Shown: piece by piece, positions 26,220-35,105 of the stretch
Position numbering within the stretch: the stretch's first letter is position 1
How the letters are laid out: every line of letters starts with the position of its first letter
From: Halothiobacillus sp. 15-55-196
Lineage (GTDB): Bacteria > Pseudomonadota > Gammaproteobacteria > Halothiobacillales > Halothiobacillaceae
Length of the DNA stretch: 47,555 nt
Direction: 5' to 3'
Assembly (NCBI GenBank): GCA_002282715.1
Contig: NCKC01000023.1
Coordinates: 1 to 47,555 of the forward strand
Notes under the pieces: model-generated
Databases searched by the model: none
Told to the model about the DNA's origin: nothing
The model's input: the letters and a program-made list of their open reading frames with translations, nothing else
Position numbers and translations under genes: made by a program

Positions 26220-27197
26220 TTAGGGTTTGGCTGCTGGCGCAGGTTCTGCGGCAGGTTTGGGTGCATCTGCCGGTTTCGCTTCAGGAGTGGAGGGAACAGA
26301 CATGATTTCGATTTTGGCTTTTGCGCGTAATTTTTTGATCAGATCTTCAATGGCCGCACGACGGTATTGGGTTTCAAGTTGTGGCTTGAGTTCCGCAAAT
26401 GTCGGTGGTTGTGCCACACGCGTGTCTTCCAATTTGATGACATGCCAGCCGAATTGTGATTTGACCGGCTCTTGGGTGATCTCGCCTTTCTTGAGTTTTT
26501 CGACGGCTGCTGAAAACTCGGGCACCATTTGATCGGCATCAAACCAGCCGAGTTCACCGCCTTGTTTGGCGGAACCCGGATCCTGCGATTTTTCCTTGGC
26601 CAGTTGATCGAACGGCGTGCCGCTGTCGAGCTGCTTGATGATTGCGTCTGCTTCTTCCTTGGTTTTGACCAGAATGTGCGCTGCCTTGTATTGCGTGGTT
26701 TTTGGGTAGCCTTTGACGAACTGATCGTATTCGGGTTGGAGTTCGGCGTCGCTTACCTTCATTTTGCTGAGGTAATCAGACAGGTAATCGTTCGCCAGTT
26801 GATTGTCGACAGCATTTTGTATCTGCGCCTTGGTTTTGATCTGCTTATCCAGTCCTTCCTGACGCGCGGCACTGGCCAACAGACGGAGCTCGATCATACG
26901 TTGAAGCAAGTCTTGTTCAGGGATGTTTTTGGATTTGGGCAATGAGCTTTGAATAACCTTCAGGTTTTCTTCATACAATGGCTGGCCATTGATGGTGGCG
27001 ATGATCTTGCCGCTGGTTACCTTGGCTGAAGTATCCGCTGTGTTCATGGCGGGGTGCGTGGCGGCTTCTTTGCCCAAAGGTGTTTTGGCTGCACTGGTTG
27101 CTTGATCCGAGTTGCCTTGGCATCCAGCCAGACCGGCGAAAGCGAGCAGGGCGATTCCGGTTATGGCTAACGGTTTCATCCAGGTTGATTTTTGCAT
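26220..27197 (-). CDS. Lipoprotein peptidyl-prolyl isomerase, SurA/PpiC (parvulin) type
   Basis: The 325-aa precursor has a lipoprotein signal ending LAGC, with the lipidated cysteine C26. A helical SurA-N-like chaperone region follows (about 70-185). The parvulin domain (about 190-285) includes YKAAHILVKTKEEAD, GELGWFDADQMVPEF and FGWHVIKLED. The tail is rich in proline and alanine. It probably helps fold periplasmic or outer-membrane proteins. The ATG at 27197 has AAGGA about nine bases upstream; a longer frame to 27314 has no support. It is the last gene of a yciB-yciI-PPIase run. Confidence 0.9.
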   Translation of the reverse strand: MQKSTWMKPLAITGIALLAFAGLAGCQGNSDQATSAAKTPLGKEAATHPAMNTADTSAKVTSGKIIATINGQPLYEENLKVIQSSLPKSKNIPEQDLLQRMIELRLLASAARQEGLDKQIKTKAQIQNAVDNQLANDYLSDYLSKMKVSDAELQPEYDQFVKGYPKTTQYKAAHILVKTKEEADAIIKQLDSGTPFDQLAKEKSQDPGSAKQGGELGWFDADQMVPEFSAAVEKLKKGEITQEPVKSQFGWHVIKLEDTRVAQPPTFAELKPQLETQYRRAAIEDLIKKLRAKAKIEIMSVPSTPEAKPADAPKPAAEPAPAAKP

Positions 27198-27228
27198 GGT
27201 GCGTTTTCCTTGAGTGTGTGTATGAAAA

Positions 27229-27561
27229 TTAGTTGATTGCTTCAGCCGAGTTGCTCGGTGAGGCAGAAAATGTTTGCAGATACGGATAAACCCGGATTTG
27301 GGCATAGATGCCATTCAATACATAAGGGTCGGTGTCTGCCCAGGCGCGCGCGCTGGCCTCGTCCGGGAAATCGGCAATAATCAGGCTACCGCTGAAGCCG
27401 GAAATGTTCGGGTCCGCCTCAACCTTATTTGGCAGTGGACCGGCCGTCACCAATCGTCCTTCGTTAAGAAGCACTTCGATCCGTTTGCGATGATCGGCTC
27501 GATGGGCCAATCGACCCGTCAGACTATCGGGGTGATCGATGGCGTGAATGACAAAATGCAT
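27229..27561 (-). CDS. yciI: YciI family protein
   Basis: The 110-aa protein has the compact dimeric alpha/beta fold of YciI, starting MHFVIHAIDHPDSLTGRLAHR, with the conserved RAWADTDPYV and the histidine and aspartate seen in the family's proposed active site (H10, D39 region in other members; here H7, H10 and D78-DPY). The biochemical role of YciI is unknown. It sits between yciB and the PPIase gene, the same neighbour (yciB) that it has in many gammaproteobacteria. Confidence 0.88.
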   Translation of the reverse strand: MHFVIHAIDHPDSLTGRLAHRADHRKRIEVLLNEGRLVTAGPLPNKVEADPNISGFSGSLIIADFPDEASARAWADTDPYVLNGIYAQIRVYPYLQTFSASPSNSAEAIN

Positions 27562-27603
27562 AACAATATCTCTGACTTGTAGCTCGTTATTGGTGGGTGG
27601 GAT

Positions 27604-28179
27604 TTAGCGAACCTGATCCGTATCGTTGGCATTTTCAGCCACAACTTCCTTAGTGTTTTCCGCGTAGCGGGCAAGGTATATACCCTGCAAAATCATGAAT
27701 ACGAAGGTCATGCCCATCAAACCAAAGAGCTTGAAGTTGACCCAGGCATCCTGTGAAAAGTTGTATGCCACATAAATATTCGCTAAACCCGAGACGATGA
27801 AAAACAGGACCCAAGCCCAGTTCACCCGTCGCCAGATCGGGTGCGGCACGGTCAGTACGTGTTCCATCATACGCTGCACCAGAGGCTTGCTGCCCATGAA
27901 GGCACTGCCCGCAAAGGCGAGTGCAAAGAGCCAGTTCAGGATGGTGGGTTTCCACATGATGAAAAGCGGGTCGTGCAAAATCAGTGTCATGCCGCCGAAC
28001 AGCAGGATCAGGCCCGCGGAAATCCAGTGCATGTTTTCGACTTTCTTTTTAACGAACCAGCCATAGCTGATCTGTATCGTGGCGGCGATCATGGCGACAC
28101 CTGTCGCCACATAAATACCGCCTACCTTGTAGGCTGCGAAAAACAAGAGGATCGGAAAGAAATCGTATAAAAACTTCAT
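27604..28179 (-). CDS. yciB: Inner-membrane septation protein YciB (IspZ)
   Basis: The 191-aa protein has five to six membrane helices and the signature MKFLYDFFPILLFFAAYK at the start, HWISAGLILLFGGMTLILHD and KPLVQRMMEHVL in the middle. YciB affects cell-envelope integrity and is linked to the septation machinery. The start at 28179 matches family N-termini; the frame reaches 28233 but the extra 18 residues are not conserved. The three minus-strand genes run yciB, yciI, PPIase with 30-45 base gaps, as an operon. The MITE-like element lies just upstream and may affect its promoter. Confidence 0.92.
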   Translation of the reverse strand: MKFLYDFFPILLFFAAYKVGGIYVATGVAMIAATIQISYGWFVKKKVENMHWISAGLILLFGGMTLILHDPLFIMWKPTILNWLFALAFAGSAFMGSKPLVQRMMEHVLTVPHPIWRRVNWAWVLFFIVSGLANIYVAYNFSQDAWVNFKLFGLMGMTFVFMILQGIYLARYAENTKEVVAENANDTDQVR

Positions 28180-28297
28180 GAGGTAATTCGGAGTACACTT
28201 AAAAGCGGATTGTTCGAAATCCAAGACGGCCATCTTAAATCAGATTTGCCGCAAAATTGTTGTCGGTTAGGTGTTTTTCATGCCGCTTGGTTCCCCA

Positions 28298-28613
28298 GGG
28301 AACCTCTGATTGAATCCTTCGTGAGCCGAGTTGCTGAACCAAAAGCCGCAAAACGAGGCAGAGGCCGAAGGTCGTAGTTTACACTACGATGCCAAGGCCG
28401 ATAACGAAGTGTTGCGGCTTTTGGGCGGCAACCCGCATGGGACGGGCTTTTGAGGGCGATTTTACGCGGAGCTGGCGTAAGCCCGCTGTGTTGCGCCGCT
28501 CACGAATGGAATAACCATTAACGCGGGCTTGCGCCTGCTTCGCAGCGCCTCGCCTTGCGACTCATTCCTCAAAAGCTCGTCTCGGCCACGAAGGATTCAA
28601 TCAGAGGTTCCCT
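28298..28613. mobile_element. 316-bp MITE-like element with perfect 26-bp terminal inverted repeats
   Basis: The ends, 28298-28323 and 28588-28613, are exact reverse complements over 26 bases (outer part GGGAACCTCTGATTGAATCC). Inside, CCAAAAGCCGCAA (28339-28351) pairs with TTGCGGCTTTTGG (28412-28424) around a small CGTAGT/ACTACG hairpin. A second lobe pairs GGCGTAAGCCCGC with GCGGGCTTGCGCC at 12 of 13 positions. The segment 28464-28485 nearly matches 10271-10292. No gene is encoded. It fills the space between divergent yciB and yciO. No target duplication is clear by eye. Confidence 0.8.
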
Positions 28614-28643
28614 AATATATGTCAACATCAGATTCAAAAGATT

Positions 28644-29270
28644 ATGAGTACCCTTCTTGAAGTCCATCCCGAGTCGCCGCAGCCCCGATTGATGGCTCAA
28701 ATTGCCGAAGCCTTGTCAGATGGTTCGGTCGTCGTTTTGCCAACCGATTCCGGTTATACCCTGGCCTGTCGACTGGAAGACAAGACGGCTCTGGCAAAAA
28801 TCGCGCAGATTCGTCGTGACAACGAACCGCATCATATGACGCTGTTGTGTCGGGATCTCTCTGAAATCAGTACTTATGCCAAGCTCGATAATCAGCATTA
28901 CCGTTTTCTGAAAACGCACACGCCGGGGCCGTATACATTCATCCTCGAAGCGACGAGCGAAGTGCCTCGGCGTTTACTGCACGCCAAGAAACGTTCGATC
29001 GGTTTACGCGTACCGCAAAACACGGTGTTACGCTCGGTGCTTGAAGCATTGGCAGCCCCCATTCTCAGCGCGTCATTGGTTTTGCCCGACTACAATGAAC
29101 CGTTGGAAGACCCGGAATGGTTCCCAAGAGCAGTCGAGCGTCAGGTTGATTTGATTGTTAGTACGGGTTTTCATGCACAGAATCCGTCGACCGTGATTGA
29201 CATGACGGGCACCGAATTCGTGCTCGTGCGGGAAGGCCTGGGCGGCATCCCACCTGAACTTGAGGATTGA
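28644..29270 (+). CDS. yciO: YciO family (Sua5/YrdC-type) protein
   Basis: The 208-aa protein belongs to the Sua5/YciO/YrdC fold. Members make threonylcarbamoyl-AMP for the t6A tRNA modification, but the YciO branch is not proven to do so in cells. The conserved VVVLPTDSGYTLAC, HTPGPYTFILEAT, KKRSIGLRVPQ and STVIDMTG motifs are all visible. The KR near the nucleotide site is present. The start lies only 31 bases beyond the MITE-like element, so the promoter must lie in or near it. The stop is followed at once by the M50 protease gene. Confidence 0.92.
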   Translation: MSTLLEVHPESPQPRLMAQIAEALSDGSVVVLPTDSGYTLACRLEDKTALAKIAQIRRDNEPHHMTLLCRDLSEISTYAKLDNQHYRFLKTHTPGPYTFILEATSEVPRRLLHAKKRSIGLRVPQNTVLRSVLEALAAPILSASLVLPDYNEPLEDPEWFPRAVERQVDLIVSTGFHAQNPSTVIDMTGTEFVLVREGLGGIPPELED

Positions 29271-29272
29271 TC

Positions 29273-29929
29273 GTGCTGGAACTCACACTCATTCAGAAAA
29301 TAGCCATCGGTATCCTGCCCATCCTGCTGGCAGTGACCGTACATGAAGCCGCCCATGCCTTTGCAGCAAACTATCTGGGCGATGGCACGGCCAAGTTTCT
29401 CGGGCGGATGACGTTGAACCCGATCAAGCATATCGATCCGATCGGTACGATTGTTGTGCCACTGGCGATGTTTATTCTCACCTCGTTTGTATTCGGCTGG
29501 GCAAAGCCCGTGCCGATCAATACGAAGAATTTCAAGGATCCTCGGCGAGACATGGCGCTGGTGGCGATTGCAGGCCCCGCTTCGAATATGCTGATGGCAT
29601 TCGCGTGGGCCGGGCTGACCGCGGTCGGCGTGTCCGGTTTGGCGAGCGGCGCCTGGTACGCCGAACCTTTGGCGTTGATGGGGCAGATCGGGATTTTCGT
29701 TAATATTCTGTTGGCCGTGTTCAATCTGCTGCCCTTGCCGCCGCTCGATGGCGGGCGTGTGCTTGTCGCGCTGTTACCTCCACAAGCGGCCAACAAGGTC
29801 TCCATGCTGGAGCCCTGGGGCTTTCCCATTTTGTTGCTGCTCCTATTCACCGGAGCGCTGTCGTACATTATTTCGCCGATTCTGCTTGTGCTGCTGAACT
29901 GGTTTAACGGCCTGGTTCATCTGCTCTAA
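29273..29929 (+). CDS. Site-2-protease-like M50 membrane zinc metallopeptidase
   Basis: This 218-aa polytopic membrane protein has HEAAH at 24-28 in its first membrane helix and NLLPLPPLDGGRV near residue 155, the two zinc-site motifs of M50. There is no PDZ domain, unlike RseP. Such small S2P-like proteases (the Rv- and YwhC-like group) have few known substrates. The GTG at 29273 has GAGG seven bases upstream and lies two bases after the yciO stop; a TTG at 29267 would overlap it. It is followed by scpA after 18 bases. The yciO-M50-scpA order is a common conserved neighbourhood. Confidence 0.9.
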   Translation: MLELTLIQKIAIGILPILLAVTVHEAAHAFAANYLGDGTAKFLGRMTLNPIKHIDPIGTIVVPLAMFILTSFVFGWAKPVPINTKNFKDPRRDMALVAIAGPASNMLMAFAWAGLTAVGVSGLASGAWYAEPLALMGQIGIFVNILLAVFNLLPLPPLDGGRVLVALLPPQAANKVSMLEPWGFPILLLLLFTGALSYIISPILLVLLNWFNGLVHLL

Positions 29930-29947
29930 TCGCCGGATCAATCAAAA

Positions 29948-30748
29948 GTGGTTGCAGAGATACAGGTGAAAATCGGCGGGCAGCCACTCACGCAACTGCC
30001 CCTGGATCTGTATATCCCCCCTGATGCGCTTTCCGTATTGCTGACGCAATTCGAAGGCCCGCTCGACCTGTTGCTCTATCTGATTCGTAAACAAAACCTC
30101 GACATTCTTGCAATTCCTGTCGCCGAGGTGACGCGGCAATACCTGACCTATCTTGATCTGATGCAATCGCTGAAAATCGAACTGGCGGCGGAGTACCTGC
30201 TCATGGCCGCCTGGCTTGCCGAGATCAAATCTCGATTGCTTCTCCCGACGCCACCGACCGCAGATGAAGAAGAATCAGAAGACCCGCGCGCTGCTCTGGT
30301 TGAACGCCTGCTGGCTTACGAGCGCCTGAACCACGCAGCCCGTTGGCTCGATGAGCTGCCGCGAGTGGATCGGGATTTTTTCCCGTTGACCATTGCCGCG
30401 ACGCTGCCCCGTCACACCATCCTTGTGCCTGACATTTCCCTGTCGGACCTGGTGGCAGCGCTACGCGGCATGGTGCGACAGGGCGAGCTCACAGCGGCGC
30501 ATGAAATTCGTCGTGAAACGCTGTCCGTTCGTGCCCGCATGACAGACATCCTTGATTTGATGCAGGCGGGAGGCCCGGTGATGCTGGATCGTGTCTATCG
30601 GGCCGAAGAAGGGCGTGGTGGTATTGCCGTGAGTGTGGTCGCCGTGCTTGAGCTGGCCAAGGCCCATGCGATCGAATTTTCGCAGGATGCCCCCTTTTCG
30701 CCGATCCGGCTATTTGCGGTTTCATCGGAAGCCGATTTGAACGAGTGA
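29948..30748 (+). CDS. scpA: Segregation and condensation protein A (kleisin)
   Basis: ScpA is the kleisin that bridges the SMC heads in the Smc-ScpAB condensin. The 266-aa protein has the conserved FEGPLDLLLYLIRKQNLDIL near the start, a helical middle with AAEYLLMAAWLAEIKSRLLLP, and a C-terminal winged helix. The GTG start at 29948 has no strong ribosome site. The usual partner gene scpB is not next to it; the ribosomal rpsB leader follows instead, so ScpB must be encoded elsewhere or be absent. No Smc gene is in the window. Confidence 0.92.
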   Translation: MVAEIQVKIGGQPLTQLPLDLYIPPDALSVLLTQFEGPLDLLLYLIRKQNLDILAIPVAEVTRQYLTYLDLMQSLKIELAAEYLLMAAWLAEIKSRLLLPTPPTADEEESEDPRAALVERLLAYERLNHAARWLDELPRVDRDFFPLTIAATLPRHTILVPDISLSDLVAALRGMVRQGELTAAHEIRRETLSVRARMTDILDLMQAGGPVMLDRVYRAEEGRGGIAVSVVAVLELAKAHAIEFSQDAPFSPIRLFAVSSEADLNE

Positions 30749-30900
30749 TCACATAGGAATTTTGGCGATGCTCGCGGATAAAGCACTCATCGCACTGCTT
30801 TGATTGACGGGAGTGGCGGTGGCCTTGCTGGTCACAGAGGCGTTGCGCCGCAAAGGTGTTGAATCAGTTCCTCAAGCTTCCCTTCTGCGGTCTGAGGCGC

Positions 30901-31062
30901 TAGAATACGCGCGCCTTGACATGACTCAGGTCGTGTACGAGGTAATTCACACGTTCAACGGTAAAACGATGCGGGGTGCTGCGGGAAGGCGAGAGGCCGC
31001 CCAAGGTTGCATTGGTTTGGTTGAACGGAGGCTCAACCCATAATTTGAAAAGGTTTAATATC
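30901..31062 (+). promoter_or_regulatory. Probable rpsB promoter region and leader
   Basis: TAGAAT (30901-30906) is a good -10 box followed by a GC-rich discriminator (ACGCGCGCC), a pattern typical of stringently controlled ribosomal promoters; no good -35 is seen. It would give a leader of about 150 bases, a length suited to S2 autoregulation as known in E. coli. The whole gap 30749-31062 contains no supported gene: an open frame at 30804-31043 looks accidental. Confidence 0.45.
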
Positions 31063-31800
31063 ATGGCATCAGTCAGCATGCGCCAAATGATCGAGGCCGG
31101 CGTCCATTTTGGTCACCAGACTCGTTACTGGAATCCGGGCATGGCGCCCTATATCTTCGGTCAGCGTAACCGCATCCATATTATCAATCTGGAAAAGACC
31201 GTTCCGATGTTCAACGATGCGTTGAACTTCATCAGTAAGGTAGTTGGTGGTGGCGGAACCATCATGTTCGTCGGTACCAAGCGCTCAGCTCGCGACACGA
31301 TCGCCGAAGAAGCCGCACGTTGTGGCATGCCTTACGTCAACCACCGTTGGTTGGGCGGCATGATGACCAACTACTCAACTGTACGCCAGTCGGTTCGTCG
31401 TCTTAAAACATTGCAAACCATGGAACAAGATGGTTCGCTGGCAAAACTGAACAAGAAAGAAGCTCTGATGCTGACCCGTGAGCGCGAAAAGCTCGAGCGT
31501 TCACTCGGTGGTATTCAGGATATGGATCGTCTGCCGAATGCGCTGTTCGTCATTGACGTCGGCCATGAAAACATCGCGGTGATCGAAGCGAACAAGCTGG
31601 GTATTCCGGTTATCGGTATCGTGGATACCAACAGCAGCAGCAAAGGCATCGATTACGTTATCCCGGGTAATGATGATGCGATCCGTGCCATTCAGCTCTA
31701 TGCACATGCAGTGGCTGAAACCGTACTGGAAGCGAAGGGCGCGTCGGCGATTGCTCCCTCAGACTTTGTTGAAGCGGTAGAAGAAGCCGATCAGGCCTGA
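31063..31800 (+). CDS. rpsB: 30S ribosomal protein S2
   Basis: S2 binds at the neck of the small subunit on the solvent side and needs S1 partnership for initiation. The 245-aa protein starts [25 protein letters not shown], with the family signatures [11 protein letters not shown] and [22 protein letters not shown]. The ATG at 31063 gives the conserved start; the open frame extends to 30976 without support. It is followed by tsf after 122 bases that include a weak terminator. Confidence 0.98.
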   Translation: MASVSMRQMIEAGVHFGHQTRYWNPGMAPYIFGQRNRIHIINLEKTVPMFNDALNFISKVVGGGGTIMFVGTKRSARDTIAEEAARCGMPYVNHRWLGGMMTNYSTVRQSVRRLKTLQTMEQDGSLAKLNKKEALMLTREREKLERSLGGIQDMDRLPNALFVIDVGHENIAVIEANKLGIPVIGIVDTNSSSKGIDYVIPGNDDAIRAIQLYAHAVAETVLEAKGASAIAPSDFVEAVEEADQA

Positions 31801-31860
31801 TTGACTGTTTGATCGGAGTGGTGTCGACCTTCGGCGCCATCGCCCAATGAGCAGCGACAG

Positions 31861-31890
31861 AACGGGTCCCAGGTGGCCCGTTATTGTTAT
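31861..31890 (+). terminator. Weak terminator or attenuator between rpsB and tsf
   Basis: AACGGG (31861-31866) pairs with CCCGTT (31877-31882), followed by ATTGTTAT. The T-run is poor, so partial termination that lowers tsf relative to rpsB is plausible. Confidence 0.5.
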
Positions 31891-31922
31891 CGAATGAATT
31901 TTAAAATTAAGAGGAAACGCTG

Positions 31923-32801
31923 ATGACAACGATTAGTGCCAGCTTAGTTAAAGATCTGCGTGAGCGTACCGGCTCGGGCATGATGGAATGCAAGAAAGCC
32001 TTGGTTGAGACCGGAGGTGATATCGAAACGGCCATCGAGTACATGCGTAAGAACGGCATGGCCAAAGCGGACAAGAAAGCCGGGCGTGTGGCTGCTGAGG
32101 GTCAGATTGGCGTAGCCGTTTCTGATGACGGTCATATTGCTGCCATGGTTGAAGTCAACTCCGAGACGGATTTCGTTGCCAAGAATCCAGATTTCGCCCG
32201 TTTCGTGCAAGAAGTTGCCGACCATGTGTTGGCAGATAACCCTGCAGATATGGATGCCTTGATGGCGTTGCAGATTGATGGCCAAACCATTGAAGAGAAG
32301 CGCAAGGCGCTGGTCGCCAAATTGGGAGAAAACATTCAAGTGCGCCGTTTCGAGCGTTTCGAGACGACGGGCGTGGTTGGCGCCTATCGCCACGGTGAGC
32401 GTATCGGTGTACTGGTCGAACTTCAGGGTGGTGAAGTCGCTCTGGCTCGTGACATCGCAATGCATGTTGCCGCGACCCGCCCGGTCTGCGTGAACGAATC
32501 TGATGTCGACTCTGATCTGGTGGCCAAGGAGCGCGAGATTTACATCGCTCAGGCGGCAGATAGCGGTAAGCCGGCGGACATCATCGAAAAAATGGTGGAC
32601 GGTCGTATTCGCAAGTTCCTGGCAGAAGTGGCGCTGGTTGGTCAGCCGTTCGTCAAGGAGCCCGATTTGACTGTTGGCAAGTTGCTGAAGAACAAAGGTG
32701 CTACCTGCGTCAGGTTTGCTCGTATCGAAGTGGGTGAGGGGATCGAAAAAGACACCACCGACTTCGCTGCCGAGGTGATGGCGCAAGTCAAAGGCGCCTG
32801 A
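31923..32801 (+). CDS. tsf: Translation elongation factor Ts
   Basis: EF-Ts recharges EF-Tu by releasing GDP. The 292-aa protein opens with a UBA-like helical domain, [21 protein letters not shown], and has the key TDF loop in [12 protein letters not shown] that enters the EF-Tu nucleotide site. The rest forms the core, dimerisation and C-terminal modules ([13 protein letters not shown]). A strong AGAGGAAACGCTG ribosome site precedes the ATG. It is followed by a strong terminator. Confidence 0.98.
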   Translation: MTTISASLVKDLRERTGSGMMECKKALVETGGDIETAIEYMRKNGMAKADKKAGRVAAEGQIGVAVSDDGHIAAMVEVNSETDFVAKNPDFARFVQEVADHVLADNPADMDALMALQIDGQTIEEKRKALVAKLGENIQVRRFERFETTGVVGAYRHGERIGVLVELQGGEVALARDIAMHVAATRPVCVNESDVDSDLVAKEREIYIAQAADSGKPADIIEKMVDGRIRKFLAEVALVGQPFVKEPDLTVGKLLKNKGATCVRFARIEVGEGIEKDTTDFAAEVMAQVKGA

Positions 32802-32815
32802 TACGGATTGAAAGG

Positions 32816-32839
32816 CCGGAGGTGACTCCGGTTTTTTTT
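32816..32839 (+). terminator. Strong terminator after tsf
   Basis: CCGGAG (32816-32821), GTGA tetraloop, CTCCGG (32826-32831), and eight T. It separates rpsB-tsf from pyrH-frr, which often are read together in other bacteria. Confidence 0.85.
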
Positions 32840-32894
32840 GAGCCTGATCATGCGCTACAGGCTGGTGCGGAGGATTTGCAGCACCGGCGTGTTC

Positions 32895-32960
32895 CACCAT
32901 TTTCCAATGTCTGTGCGATATTGGAAAATGGTGTCAATCGAAAGGCGTGCTTTTCGATTG
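32895..32960. repeat. Two tandem hairpins upstream of pyrH
   Basis: The first pairs CACCATTTTCCAAT (32895-32908) with ATTGGAAAATGGTG (32920-32933) perfectly over 14 bases with an 11-base loop. One base later the second pairs CAATCGAAA (32935-32943) with TTTCGATTG (32952-32960). Neither is followed by a T-run, so they are not intrinsic terminators. They lie about 80-140 bases before pyrH. Confidence 0.6.
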
Positions 32961-33036
32961 TGCTGGTCTGAACGGTTGGGGATAAATCTGCACAGACCCT
33001 ATTTGGATTTCCGATAAAACTCAAGAGGCCTACAAT

Positions 33037-33777
33037 ATGACCGACCCTGCCACGCCCAAGTACAAACGCGTATTGCTTAAATTAAGCGGCGAGGCGTTGA
33101 TGGGTGATAGCCCTTTTGGTATCGATCCTTCGGTCATTCATCGTCTGGCCGACGATATTCTGAGCTTGCGATCCATGGGGGTTGAGGTAGGGATTGTCGT
33201 CGGCGGCGGTAATATCTTCCGTGGCGAGGGCTTGGCCAAGGCCGGTATGGATCGGGTCACGGGCGATCAGATGGGGATGCTGGCGACGGTCATGAATGGT
33301 CTTGCCATGCAGGATGTGATCGAACAGCGTGGATTGGAAGTCCGGGTAATGTCCGCCGTGTCCATCCCCTCTGTGTGTGAATCCTTCATCCGCCGCCGTG
33401 CGATTCGTCATCTTGAGAAGGGCCGGATCGTGATTCTTGTCGGTGGCACGGGCAATCCGTTCTTCACCACGGATTCCGGTGCAAGTTTGCGCGCCATCGA
33501 AATCCAGGCCGATATCATGATCAAGGCGACGAAAGTCGACGGCGTGTATGACTCGGATCCCATGAAGAATCCAAATGCGCTTCGATTTGAACACTTAACT
33601 TATAATCACGCCCTTGATCAGCGTCTGGCGGTCATGGATGCGACAGCCATCGTGCTTTGTCGCGACCAGAACATGCCGATGATGGTGATCGATATTCATG
33701 CCACGAATAACCTGGTGCGCGCCATTCAAGGTGAGCCTGTGGGCACGTTGGTGACAGCCGAGGAATTATTGAAATGA
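33037..33777 (+). CDS. pyrH: Uridylate kinase
   Basis: PyrH phosphorylates UMP to UDP in pyrimidine synthesis and is a hexamer controlled by UTP and GTP. The 246-aa protein starts with the amino-acid-kinase motif [16 protein letters not shown], and has [10 protein letters not shown] and [17 protein letters not shown]. The ATG at 33037 is 12 bases after the GAGG. Its stop overlaps the frr start (ATGA), so the two are coupled. A strong terminator and two hairpins separate it from tsf. Confidence 0.97.
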   Translation: MTDPATPKYKRVLLKLSGEALMGDSPFGIDPSVIHRLADDILSLRSMGVEVGIVVGGGNIFRGEGLAKAGMDRVTGDQMGMLATVMNGLAMQDVIEQRGLEVRVMSAVSIPSVCESFIRRRAIRHLEKGRIVILVGGTGNPFFTTDSGASLRAIEIQADIMIKATKVDGVYDSDPMKNPNALRFEHLTYNHALDQRLAVMDATAIVLCRDQNMPMMVIDIHATNNLVRAIQGEPVGTLVTAEELLK

Positions 33778-34331
33778 TCGAAGATATCAGAAAAGATTGT
33801 GATGTGCGGATGCACAAGAGCATCGATGCGCTCAAGGTGGAATTGAGCAAAATCAGAACCGGACGGGCACACGTCAGCATTCTTGATCACGTGTCGGTGG
33901 ATTATTACGGCAGCATGGTGCCTTTGTCCCAAGTCGCCAAACTGTCGGCTGAAGACGCCCGCACCTTGTCGGTGACGCCGTGGGAAAAGGAAATGGTTGG
34001 CAAAATCGAAAAAGCGATCATGACTTCCGACCTGGGATTGAACCCGTCAACCTCCGGTCTGGTGATCCGGGTTCCCATGCCTGCGCTAACTGAAGAACGT
34101 CGCAAGGAGTTGGGCAAGGTAGTGCGCACTGAAGGTGAAAATGCCAAGGTGGCCGTGCGTAATATTCGCCGTGATGCCAACAACGACCTGAAAAACATGC
34201 TCAAGGACAAGGAAATTTCCGAGGATGACGAACGTCGTGGTCAGGACCTGATCCAGAAATTGACCGATCAGTGCGTCACTGAAATCGACAAGCTCGTCGC
34301 CGAAAAAGAAAAAGAATTGCTGGAAGTCTAA
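33774..34331 (+). CDS. frr: Ribosome recycling factor
   Basis: RRF splits post-termination ribosomes together with EF-G. The 185-aa protein has the three-helix bundle and small beta domain of the family, with [21 protein letters not shown] and the C-terminal helix [20 protein letters not shown]. It overlaps pyrH by four bases and lies six bases before uppS, continuing the operon toward the envelope genes. Confidence 0.97.
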   Translation: MIEDIRKDCDVRMHKSIDALKVELSKIRTGRAHVSILDHVSVDYYGSMVPLSQVAKLSAEDARTLSVTPWEKEMVGKIEKAIMTSDLGLNPSTSGLVIRVPMPALTEERRKELGKVVRTEGENAKVAVRNIRRDANNDLKNMLKDKEISEDDERRGQDLIQKLTDQCVTEIDKLVAEKEKELLEV

Positions 34332-34337
34332 TCCCGC

Positions 34338-35105
34338 GTGAAGGCATCGGTTAAAGAGTCTACATCCCGGGCGGCTTCTCCTGCTGTCTTAACATCCCAT
34401 GGTCCGCTGCACGTGGCTGTGATTATGGATGGTAACGGGCGCTGGGCCAGAGAAAGGCATCTTCCGCGCAGCCTTGGTCATCAACGAGGCCGCCGGGCTG
34501 TTCGTCGTCTGATTGAGTCTGCCCGACGCGCAAATATCTCCGTACTCACCCTGTTCGCTTTTTCCTCTGAGAACTGGACGCGTCCAGTCGAAGAAGTGGA
34601 TGCTTTGATGCGTCTGTTTTCCTATGCGTTGGAGCGTGATATCAATGAACTGCACGCCAATGGTATTCGTGTGCAGTTCATCGGGGATCGAACGCGTCTG
34701 CCTCAGGGTATTTGTCATTCGATGACACAGGCGGAGGAACTCACATCGGCCAACGATGGCATGCACCTGATGATCGCCGTCAGCTACGGCGGACAATGGG
34801 ACATACTTCAGGCGGCTACCCATTTGGCCCGTTCGGCAGTGCAGGGCACGGTGAATCTTGACGACGAAACCGCAGTTCGCGCCTGTTTTGAAGCCAACCT
34901 TTCCACGGCTGATCATCCGCCTGTCGATTTGTTCATCCGCACGGGTGGGGAGCAGCGAATCAGCAATTTCCTGCTTTGGCAATCCGCTTATGCCGAACTC
35001 TATTTCACGTCCTGTCTGTGGCCTTCTTTCACCGACAAGGATTTTAAGGAGGCATTGAACTGGTTTGCCGCTCGTCAGCGCCGCTTTGGTGGTGTTGAAG
35101 AATGA
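34338..35105 (+). CDS. uppS: Undecaprenyl diphosphate synthase
   Basis: UppS makes the C55 lipid carrier for peptidoglycan and O-antigen by adding isoprene units to farnesyl diphosphate. The 255-aa protein has the catalytic aspartate D31 in VIMDGNGRWARE, the motif LTLFAFSSENWTRP and RTGGEQRISNFLLWQSAYAEL near the end. The GTG start gives an N-terminal extension of about 20 residues compared with E. coli. Its stop overlaps cdsA (ATGA). Confidence 0.96.
   Translation: MKASVKESTSRAASPAVLTSHGPLHVAVIMDGNGRWARERHLPRSLGHQRGRRAVRRLIESARRANISVLTLFAFSSENWTRPVEEVDALMRLFSYALERDINELHANGIRVQFIGDRTRLPQGICHSMTQAEELTSANDGMHLMIAVSYGGQWDILQAATHLARSAVQGTVNLDDETAVRACFEANLSTADHPPVDLFIRTGGEQRISNFLLWQSAYAELYFTSCLWPSFTDKDFKEALNWFAARQRRFGGVEE

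Noticed and set aside
30804..31043. 79-codon frame between scpA and rpsB
   Set aside because: No ribosome site, no family resemblance, and it covers the likely rpsB promoter and leader. I also checked it for ScpB similarity and saw none.
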